From the NCBI GenBank assembly GCA_000827265.1, contig KN834749.1, forward strand, positions 1,973,500 to 2,037,499: DNA of 64,000 nucleotides, read 5' to 3'. The position numbers and the translations under genes were made by a program. The notes below the pieces were generated by a model. The model worked only from the letters and a program-made list of their open reading frames with translations, was not told the origin of the DNA and did no database searches. The stretch comes from Collybiopsis luxurians FD-317 M1. Taxonomy: Eukaryota > Basidiomycota > Agaricomycetes > Agaricales > Omphalotaceae. Below, piece after piece: positions 55,918 to 64,000 of this stretch (the first letter of the stretch is position 1; the number at the start of each line of letters is the position of its first letter).

Positions 55918-58326
55918 ATGACTTCCTGGACGAGCGGCAGCTTTGTGCTTGGCACTCCGGCCAGTGGAAGTAGCGTTCGAGAGGCTATTGCTTCATGCAA
56001 GTCCTTTGAAATTTTCCGAATAACTTCAATTTAGCTCAATGAAAACTCAGATCGCAGAGCACAATACTTGGTCGTTGGCTCTACAGTTGCTTCACTTTCT
56101 GACGAATCTGATGAACCGTTCGACGAAGAGGCTCAGATTTCAAACGTCGAACAGGAATCAGACGTGCTCCACTTTGAAGAGGATCTCCAAACCCCCATAG
56201 CACCTACCGCTCAGACTGATGCTTTCCTCGATCAATTTCATTGGGATGGCTTTGAATCTACTCAACAAACAACGAGGGTTTCTCCTTCATTCTCCTTCAC
56301 TCCTCACCGGCATTCTGAACGTGTTGGGCCAGATGCCCGCGAATCGACTCCCCTCCTGCACTCAAAGCCTTCATTCCGTTCTACTAGTAGTAGGACTCGT
56401 ACTACATTTCCTCAAACAGGAGGTCCTTCTTATGGCTTGCATGATCCTGTTGACGCGTCTCATCATCCTCCGCCTGTGCTTAGGCGCGCTTCCACATCAA
56501 GTATATCTGGGCATGGGGATTACACCCGCGGTCAAAGTACCTTTGGTCAGACAGTAAGTTCCCTCGTTTTAGCAGGGCTCGCTCCATCTCTCTCAATCAA
56601 GAAACACTATAGCTCTTCAATTCCATTGCCATTCTACTGGGAATCGGGATGCTCAGTGAACCATTGGCCTTTGCTTATGCAGGATGGGTCACCGGGACCC
56701 TTCTCATCATCTTGTATGGTTTCATGAGTTGCTATACGTATGTGGATGTATAACCTTGTTACCCAGAGATTCATGAACGTTGAGCCTTTGCAGAGCTAAA
56801 CTTTTGGCGCGTATAATCTTGGCGGACCCTAAACTTCGTTCGTATGCAGACGTCGGTAGAAAAGCCTTCGGCCCCAAGTCAACAGTGGTAATTAGTATCA
56901 TGTTCTGCCTTGAGCTTTTCGCGGTCAGGTATATCTTTTCTCCCTTCGGCTTGAGCATTCCAATCTCGAACGCTTTGCTGTCAACAGTGTTGTTCTGGTG
57001 ACCTTGTATGCCGACTCCCTTCATGCCATCATTCCTAGCGTCTCTTCAGATTCGTATAAAATCTGGGGTGTGCTTCTGTATGTACCCACCTTTGATTTCG
57101 ACTTCCTTCGATTGACATTCTCTGCTAGTTTGGTGCCGATGGTGTTCTTACCTCTATCTCTGTTGTCGTACACCTCAATCTTGGGCATCATATCTACAAT
57201 CATGATGGTTATCGTAATCTTGTATGATGGCGTCACAAAACCAGATAGTCCTGGAAGCCTACGTGTCCCGGTACGATCCACTGAAAACTGATATGTTTCC
57301 GAAATAACCAGAAAAGTCCAGATGCTCACTTCGTTCACCATTTCCGGTTGGACTGAGTTGGGACTGGCGTATGGATTGTTTATGGCAGGAGTAAATGATT
57401 CTCTCTACTTTATATTTCGTGCCTGCCAACTCAAATGAACATTCGCAATGTTGTCTTACAGTTTTCTGGCCACGCTGTTATTCCGTCACTTGCCCGCGAT
57501 ATGATCGATCCTTCACAGTTCGATAAAATGATCAATTGGGCTTTTGTGAGTGTGCCATACCCGCATTATCCAATCCCAAGATCTCATCTCAATAATTTTC
57601 ACATCCTTCTAGCTTGTCGCCACTACTATCTATGCCTTAATTGGTTATGTAGGATATTTGATGTTTGGCTCCGATGTGAGCGACGAGGTCAGTACGCTGC
57701 CTGCCTTGCCCCAAATTAACATTCATATCTCAAGAAACAGGTTAGCATGGACCTTCTGAAAACCGAGGGCTATAACCCACTCTTGAACCGGATGCTGTTG
57801 TGGATGCTCGTCATTAGTCCTCTGTAAGTCAGCGGTTTGATCCAACGTACTATGGAATGGTGACGTGTTTCTGACGCAGATCGAAGTTTGCTCTCACCAC
57901 ACAGCCGGTATGAAGACTTGTCCTATCTACGACATTCTTTAAGCCTCATTTTATTACTTCACTCCTTAGCTAAATGCGGTTCTCGAAGTGCTTCTTGGTC
58001 TCGAACCTGCCGCTGCCTCTCCCGAGGATATGGCCATCAAGATGTCCAACCCAAGTCCCAATCCTTGGTCACTGAAGTCTTTCTTTGGTCGTATGCAACG
58101 AGTTATTGTTACTGTCGCCTCTGTTGCGGTTTCCGTCGCCATCCCAGAATTCAGTGCGATGATGGCGTTCTTGGGCTCATTTTCAGCATTCATGATTTGT
58201 ATCATTGGACCTATTGCAGCCAAAATTGCTCTCGAGAGAAAGTGTGGAGCTTGGGACGCGTTCGTTCTGTTCATTGGCTCTGTCTTCATGGTCTGGGGCA
58301 CTGCTGCAACGTTCATGGTTGCCTAA
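55918..58326 (+). CDS. Vacuolar amino acid transporter, AVT1-like (Aa_trans family)
   Basis: This is an amino acid/auxin permease-type transporter of the AVT1 group, which exchanges neutral amino acids across the vacuole membrane. After a roughly 190-residue cytosolic Ser/Thr-rich N-terminus (SDESDEPFDEEAQ...GPDARESTPLLHSK) comes the first helix, LFNSIAILLGIGMLSEPLAFAYAGW. Later segments include LVTLYADSLHAIIP, LVPMVFLPLSLLSYTSILGIISTIMMVIVIL, FSGHAVIPSLARDMIDPSQFDKMINWAF, VGYLMFGSDVSDEVSMDLLKTEGYN, KFALTTQPLNAVLEVLLG, IPEFSAMMAFLGSFSAFMICIIGPIAAKIAL and a final FIGSVFMVWGTAATFMVA. More than eight introns split it. The second exon junction uses a GC-AG intron (55997-56050). The stop is at 58324-58326. 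Confidence 0.86.
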
Positions 58327-58468
58327 AGCCCACCCCCAATTTTGCCATGCGTTAACATTTCATTACGGCCAATGACCTCAAGTGGCCCGCGTAGACATAG
58401 AGTACCTATATACTCAAAGTTTACACTAGTTACTGCGGTCATAGTTTGGAACATCTTTGGGTTCAGAA

Positions 58469-60736
58469 TTAAAGGTTTTCAAGCGCATGCACCACGTCCT
58501 GGTGCAGATGTCAGAGGAATGGCATTCCATAACATGCAATCAAAAAACATACCCAAGTATCGTCATCCCAAGGTTTGACTCCCTGACATAAGAGCTCATT
58601 GACTTCGTCCACAGTGAACCCGAAGTTCTCAGCCCTTTCTTGCATTTCCTGAGCCGTGTTCTTACCTCTTCTGGGATAACTGCTGAATCCGTATTCGCTT
58701 TCACTGTCATCATCTAAATCGCCACCTCCCGAAGCTTCCAGATAGTTGTTGGTCAGTTCCTGCAAGTTGCGTTCGATGACCCATGGCATAGCGCTACCGT
58801 TCATAACAACCCCAATCTTGTCAATGATGCCGTCTTCCATATCCTCTTTGCAGTCATCATACAGCCTCTGCCACCCTCCCAGAAGTTCCTCGTTCCACCA
58901 CCCATTCGACGGAAGATATGTCTTGTCATGCGCGTATAAGCATTCCCCACCAAACATGCACCGGTCGATGAGGAAGAATAAGCAAACGTTACGGCCCCTT
59001 ACAAGAGAAAAGGTCAGCTATGATCGCCTTCGAGCGCAATCGTGAAACTCACAATTCGTCCCTAACACTTCGGTGGTCGGGAGCATGCATAAAACGACAG
59101 GCCTTTCCAAATTGACAGCCGCCGTGGTTATAGTATCGACAAGGTTTCCTGTTGCCCACATGATGGTATTCTTCGGTGTCGGACGGACAGTCGAGAACAT
59201 GCAAAGTACGCCCAGGAACAAACTCTCTTCCCAGCGCGAAGACGAGCTTGGCTTCGCTATCGGAGTCAACGTCGCTATCGATCCCTGCTTTCTCCCCGGC
59301 AGCTCGAGAGCTTCTTACCTTTTCCATTTCGGTTTTTGCTTCGGCGCAGCTCGGGTCCAGTTCGAGGCAGCGTTTGAAATCTTGGTGGAAGGTTCGATTG
59401 AAGACAAATCCAGCAATGAACAAGCTAGTAATTTACCTCGGAGAGCTCCATCGAGCTTATCACAATGTATACGGGCTATTCCTCGGCGAAAGTACGCTTT
59501 CACAAAGTTCGGGTCTACAAGAGTTGCATGATCAGCGGCCGCTTCTGCTTCTTCCCAGCTTGAGTGTACGTATCATAAGTGAAGGTTATGGAAACGAAGC
59601 AGCTCGTTACTTACCGTTCAAGCTTCATCAGAGTGGCGGCAAGGTTGCTCATGTAAATTGGGAGCGGCTTGTAAGTCTTACTAGCCTTTTGGTAGAAAGT
59701 TATGGCTTGCTTGAAGTTTCCGGCCCTGAAGGCGTCGTTGCCCTGTGATATCAGAATAAGAGATTGCGGCCATATTCATTGGCAAGAATCTTGCCTTTTC
59801 TTTAAACTTCTCTGCTTGTGCCTTCCTCCTTGCAGCTGTCTTGGCACGTTGGGCAACTCGAGCTTTGACCTGCGCTTCTTTGGGCCGAGGAAAAGGAGGC
59901 AGAACATGAGGAGGAATGCCGCGAGGGGTGCCATGCCAGCCTGAATGTTCATCGGAGTCTTCCTCAGAATCGTCTTCAGAGTCTTCTTCAGAGTCTGAGT
60001 CGAGAAACTGTGGCCCATGCCACAGATTCCAAGGAGATATGGCAACAGAATGAGCCGTTCTAGTTCTAGATCTGGAGCCGACGTGATCAAAAGGAAGATG
60101 TAACATGGCCATAATAGTCCGATCGGTAGGCTCTTCGGCATTTACATCTCCAGTATAGCCCATATAGCCCATTCCGATTTCCGCATAAGCAGCTGGGGTC
60201 TGGGAGGCGTCGACAGGAAGGGACGGAAATACATGAGACTGAGTGAGAGAAGTGGAGTTGGGAGTGTAGACAGCCGATTTGGGAGGAACATTCGCCAAGT
60301 TCAAGGCCTTGGCGCTGTATGAAACTTTAAGACCAGAAAGGTCCATGCCTGGCACGCCATTGGTATTGAGATAGACGGTAGTTCTGTGATAATCTCCCAA
60401 AGTCCATGGAACACCCCACGCTGTGAAGAATGCAGGAGCACTGCCGAACGAAAAGTGATTGCTAAAGTTGCAGCCAAAGACGACTGTACCACCGGCTTTC
60501 GCGTAGCGAACGAGTTGTTCGTTTAAAGCGCGATTTTTGGACTCGGTTGGTCCAGCATCAATTGAAAGGACGGCAGCAGGAGGCGGATGAGCTTCGAGAA
60601 GGGTTTTAGCCTCTTTGGCACGAGTGACCAATTTGACAGTGGCCACCTCACGCATCGAGGACATGAGAGATTCGAACAAGTGGGAGAGATAATCCTCTTT
60701 CATGAGACCAAGAACAAGAATATTGGGATGAGACAT
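58469..60736 (-). CDS. TPR and CCCH zinc-finger protein with an N-terminal amidotransferase-like fold
   Basis: The ATG at 60736 opens MSHPNILVLGLMKEDYLSHLFESLMSSM. The pattern GPTESKNRALNEQLVRYAKAGGTVVFGCNFSNHFSFGSAPAFFTAWGVPWTLGDYHRTTVYLN recalls ThuA/class-I glutamine-amidotransferase folds. An acidic DSDSEEDSEDDSEEDSDE tract follows, then a Lys/Arg helix, a TPR array (GNDAFRAGNFKQAITFYQKAS; YMSNLAATLMKLER; EAEAAADHATLVDPNFVKAYFRRGIAR; FKRCLELDPSCAEAKTEMEKV) and two CCCH fingers, PCRYYNHGGCQFGKACRFMHA and VCLFFLIDRCMFGGECLYAH. The C-terminal part is acidic. A GTATGT donor after DDDTW is best spliced to DVVHALENL, with the stop at 58469-58471; reading through would end at 58511. RNA binding is likely from the CCCH pair; the rest is inference. 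Confidence 0.78.
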
Positions 60737-60891
60737 GGTAATGTAGTGGCACTGATAAAAGTATTCAGTTAAGTTTTTAAAAATCGACGCGATGTCTTTA
60801 AATAAGTCACATGATAACCGTGACCGTGACTCATAGTCAAGCGCGACGCGCGTTTCCAGGGCGCTTAAGATTCTCTTTGAGTTTACCCCGC

Positions 60892-62087
60892 ATGGATTCG
60901 GTACCATACATTCCACTGGCCCTAGCCAGCTTGCTGAGCCTTCATGGTCTACGCAAAAAATCTCTTTCTTCAGGCGGTGCTGCGACAGCGTTCTTTGTAG
61001 GACTGCTGATGATGGCGGGAAATTGTAGAGTTTTCGGTGTGTCGTTGATTGTATTTTATCTGACTGGCAGCCGCGCTACGAAAGGTAGGTAGCTTTGACC
61101 AAACCCTTTTAACCTCTAGCTAACTTTTTCTTGCTTTGCGAATAGTCGGAAAACAGAGAAAGGCCCGAGTCGAAGACAGTTATCATGAAGCGGGGAACCG
61201 TTCAGCTTGGCAGGTTTTGAGCAACTCATTTGCTGCATTCATCGCCTGTGTCCTCTGGAATGCGCTCTTTTCTCCTCGAAGTCTACAAGCTTTCTTTTTT
61301 TCTTTATTAGGCCCTGGGTTCGAGGCCGGATTGTTAACTACTCTGGGCTTGAAAGGTAATACGGTTCCCGAGTATGGAGATGGTAGCGCTTGGTGTCCTA
61401 TAGACCAAGAAGTTGCTGGTGGCTGGAGCAGGGTATTTATGTTTGCCACACTAGGGTAAGATGCATACTTGAAGCATGTTGACGCGTTAACTCAAAAGAG
61501 AAATTTGGGACTTGTAGTCATTTTGCTTGCTGTTTGGGCGACACACTTGCTTCTGAACTGGGAATCTTGTCACGTTCGAAGCCAATCCTCATCACGACCT
61601 TGAAACCTGTCCCTCCGGGTACAAATGGCGGTGTCAGCGTTGGAGGTACATTGGCTTCCGTTGTCGGCGGAATTATCATGGGCTTCACGATGAGTGTATG
61701 CTTGATAATAGAAAGCTCCAGGTGTCAAGAATCCTGGACGTCAGTTTTCCTTTCTATGGTGTGCTGGGGAGCTATTGGAGGGGGAACTGGAAGCTTGGTA
61801 CGTGGGTCCTAAATAGGCTATGTTGAGTTCTTTGATGGATGTCCTCTTTAGGTTGATTCGCTCCTTGGAGCCACAGTACAGCAGACTAAGTTCTCTGAAA
61901 ACACGAAACTGATTCTGCAAGACGAGAGTAAACCCACGGGGCCTATCAGGGTGATCAGTGGCATAGATTTACTGACAGGCAATCAGGTCAGTGTGCTCAG
62001 TGTCTTTTGTTATGCATATCATTGAACGCGCTATAGGTGAACGTTCTCTCAAGCGTGTTCACGAGTATCTGGATAAGTTTAGTCTGA
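60892..62087 (+). CDS. TMEM19/DUF92 family membrane protein
   Basis: MDSVPYIPLALASLLSLHGLRKKSLSSGGAATAFFVGLLMMAGNCRVFGVSLIVFYLTGSRATK is the DUF92 opening, with a conserved SGSxxT-K-type motif. Then VGKQRKARVEDSYHEAGNRSAWQVLSNSFAAFIACVLWN, ATLGHFACCLGDTLASELGILSRSKPILITTLKPVPPGTNGGVSVGGTLASVVGGIIMG, and CWGAIGGGTGSLVDSLLGATVQQ follow. These match TMEM19, whose bacterial and plant relatives include phytol/dolichol kinase-like enzymes. It ends QVNVLSSVFTSIWISLV. The 60811 ATG is in frame, 27 codons upstream; 60892 is chosen because the first hydrophobic helix starts there. It is convergent with eIF3k, with only 69 bp between stops. Confidence 0.86.
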
Positions 62088-62156
62088 ACGGAGGCAATGA
62101 TGTTGCGGTAAAGCGATGTTTTAACATGTACTCTATATACTGTACAAACCAGATCA

Positions 62157-63089
62157 TTACGGTTTTGCCGCTTGCGAGATAACTTTGCTGAGTTCTGGTG
62201 ACGAAAGGTTAATGAAATTTGTGAGGTACATGTTCAAATAACTTACGAGGGAGCTTGATATTTTCCTGAACCACAACGGCCTCAATCTGGTTGTCAGGAT
62301 TGGGGGGAATATTGACAATTGTGCCCTCCGAATTGAGAGTCCATCCGAGTTTGTCAATATACGCTTTTAGCTCTTCTGAAGCTGCAAAAAGGGTAAGAAC
62401 ACGTCTGAGAACGGACAAACCTGTACTCACTCTGCAGATTGAGATACAAACTCAATCGATCCGTACCGATTCGAGTAAAGGTTGACTTGACTGCACGAAT
62501 GACAACTTCGCGTATCGAATCCTCAAAACCTGCAACTTCAACGGTGTAATTATCTCTCAGACTGTCTAGCTGGTCTGAGCGATACGCTCTCCAAAATGCA
62601 GGGAACCGACATCGGTACAGAAGGTGATGTAGTCCATTCAAAACTGGGAGGAGAGCAGGAAGAGGATCAGGTTCATCAAGGGTAGCATTTGGTGGTCTCT
62701 CGTCGAGGAGAGATATGCACAGATTGAAATCAGGTAGAGGCACAGCGCCGAGTGCTTTTATGAGAATGTTAATGACCACGTCGGGGTTGTAAAGATCTGG
62801 ATTGAACTGGTAACTAGAAGGGAGTCGATAAATGATCGAAGATTGAAAATGACTGAGGTGCATACAGCTTTAAGATGGCTAGATTGGCTAAACAATCATA
62901 TTCCTGACTCCGTATTTGATGATAAAGGTAGTCTTCGAGGATACCAACATTTGAGGGATTGTATCGGTCTGCACAGGCCAAATGACACGGCAATTTACGG
63001 AAAAGGGCCAAGATTCACTGACCTACGCCAGATACAAGATTTTCAATAAGTTCTGTCCTCGTCGGAGGTGAAATCCAGGAAGCAGCCAT
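62157..63089 (-). CDS. Translation initiation factor 3 subunit K (eIF3k)
   Basis: From the ATG at 63089: MAASWISPPTRTELIENLVSG, then VDRYNPSNVGILEDYLYHQIRSQEYDCLANLAILKLYQFNPDLYNPDVVINILIKALGAVPLPDFNLCISLL. Further on are FPAFWRAYRSDQLDSLRDNYTVEVAGFEDSIREVVIRAVKSTFTRIGTDRLSLYLNLQ, SEELKAYIDKLGWTLNSEGTIVNIPPNPDNQIEAVVVQENIKLP and a short last exon (QLSKVISQAAKP). This is the HAM/winged-helix organisation of eIF3k, a peripheral subunit of the eIF3 complex bound to the 40S ribosome. Introns are short (55-70 nt). Budding yeast lacks eIF3k, so its presence fits a basidiomycete with a fuller eIF3. It shares an 84-bp promoter with the WD40 gene. Confidence 0.9.
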
Positions 63090-63173
63090 AAATTTCGAAA
63101 GGCGGTCGTGGGCGTCGAGACGAAAAACTTTTTACAAAGCCGACCACGTGCTCTCTTCGATCTTTCGCTCAAG
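63090..63173. promoter_or_regulatory. 84-bp bidirectional promoter between eIF3k and WDR5
   Basis: This segment includes a perfect palindromic E-box CACGTG (63145-63150), close to the WDR5-like start. It is the target type of Cbf1/bHLH factors. The two ATGs are 84 bp apart, so one site could serve both genes. Confidence 0.5.
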
Positions 63174-64000
63174 ATGGACTCTGACCAGGACCAACAATCT
63201 TTGCCTGAACCCATAGACCATGAAATGAAAGATGGTACTCGATCAGAACCTATCGCTCAGGAATCGGCTCCTGTACCAGTTTCTCCGCCTCCAGATCCTT
63301 TTTTCAGGGCAAAATACGTTCTAAGCGGTCACACAAAACCCGTAGCCTCCTTGAAATTCAGCCCAAATGGCTCACTTTTGGCCTCATGTGGTGCGGATAC
63401 TAGAAACTAAATGATGGAAATCGCGTCTTATTCAGGTTATCTCAAAGGAAGGTGCCGACAAACTCATCAAGCTCTGGGATGCTTACACTGGTGAAATTTT
63501 GCGTACCTTGGAAGGGCACGAGGAAGGAATATCCGACATTGCCTGGTCCGCCGATGGCGATTTTCTCGCGTCCGGTTCGGACGACAAAACGGTCAGGATA
63601 TGGGATATGTCCCTTGTATGTCGGACTTTAGCTTTCTTGAGAACGACGCGACTGATGCATGGTAGGGAACTGAGGTAAGACGTTTACAAGGCCATACGAG
63701 CTTTGTATTTTCTGTAAATTATAATCCGCATTCAAATCTGCTCGTGTCTGGCGGGTTTGATGAAACAGTACGAGTCTGGGACGTAGGAAGAGGTACGATG
63801 CTTTATTTGCACAGAAATCGTGTAATCTGACATTCAGCCAGGCAAATCGCTCAAAGTTCTTCCCGCTCATTCAGATCCTGTAACCTCTGTTGCCTTCAAC
63901 CACGACGGGACTCTGATTGTATCCTGTGCAATGGACGGTCTAATGTACGCGACGAACGCTGCTGGAGAACACGTACTCACTGTAACACAGCCGAATATGG
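63174..64000 (+). CDS. WD40 repeat protein, WDR5/Swd3-like COMPASS subunit (3' end off the window)
   Basis: The ATG at 63174 gives a short acidic leader (MDSDQDQQSLPEPIDHEMKD), then repeats: [79 protein letters not shown], then [78 protein letters not shown]. Each has the GH...WD unit, and four repeats are visible before the right edge. The order and spacing ([39 protein letters not shown]) match WDR5, the scaffold of Set1/MLL H3K4 methyltransferase complexes. The final intron in view is GTACGCGAC...CACAG before CGAATATGG. It is split by at least four short introns; one joins TG|GTGCGG to AGGAAG|GTGCC. Confidence 0.85.

Noticed and set aside
1..64000. A biosynthetic or defence gene cluster
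   Set aside because: Neighbouring genes belong to unrelated housekeeping pathways. No polyketide, peptide or terpene synthase and no NLR-like gene was seen.

Overview
The window looks like a gene-dense nuclear segment from a basidiomycete fungus, most likely an Agaricomycete. Nearly every gene is broken by introns of about 50-60 nt, usually with GT(A/G)NG donors. The gene set is eukaryotic and fungal: ERMES subunit MMM1, PMT2-type O-mannosyltransferase, a G1 cyclin and D-galacturonate reductase. Intergenic spaces are mostly 40-500 bp. No rRNA, tRNA, CRISPR array or intact transposon was seen. Exon boundaries below were read by eye from reading frame and splice signals.

Layout: 1-10.4 kb holds a hydantoinase/oxoprolinase-DUF917 fusion (cut by the left edge), ES2, a NIP30/PSME3IP1 homologue, a multi-pass membrane protein (possibly Srf1-like), CDK11 and PP4 catalytic subunit. 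10.4-20.1 kb holds QTRT2, a Gfo/Idh/MocA dehydrogenase, a small unknown gene, a tubulin-tyrosine-ligase-like gene, MMM1, a probable mitochondrial alpha/beta hydrolase and RPB8. 20.1-34.9 kb holds a low-complexity unknown, a Sec7-PH ARF exchange factor, pescadillo, SmD2, a coiled-coil unknown and an Itc1/ACF1-type remodeller subunit. 35.7-44.0 kb holds PMT2, an unknown with an internally duplicated domain, and D-galacturonate reductase. 44-51.5 kb is gene-poor and contains only a G1 cyclin plus debris-like short reading frames. 51.5-64 kb holds an eIF4E-binding-type protein, LYRM2-like, AVT1-like transporter, a TPR/CCCH protein, TMEM19-like, eIF3k and WDR5/Swd3 (cut by the right edge).

The strongest architectural theme is divergent pairing. 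Eleven head-to-head pairs are present; nine have start codons less than 160 bp apart, and one pair shares a CATG. Most genes are housekeeping (transcription, splicing, translation, ribosome biogenesis, chromatin, mitochondria) and do not form a metabolic cluster. I found no clear new multi-gene system. The items most worth a second look are the duplicated-domain protein, the candidate 4E-T/Eap1-like translational regulator, the overlapping uORF of the G1 cyclin, the ThuA-like/TPR/CCCH fusion and the unexplained gene-poor block around the cyclin.
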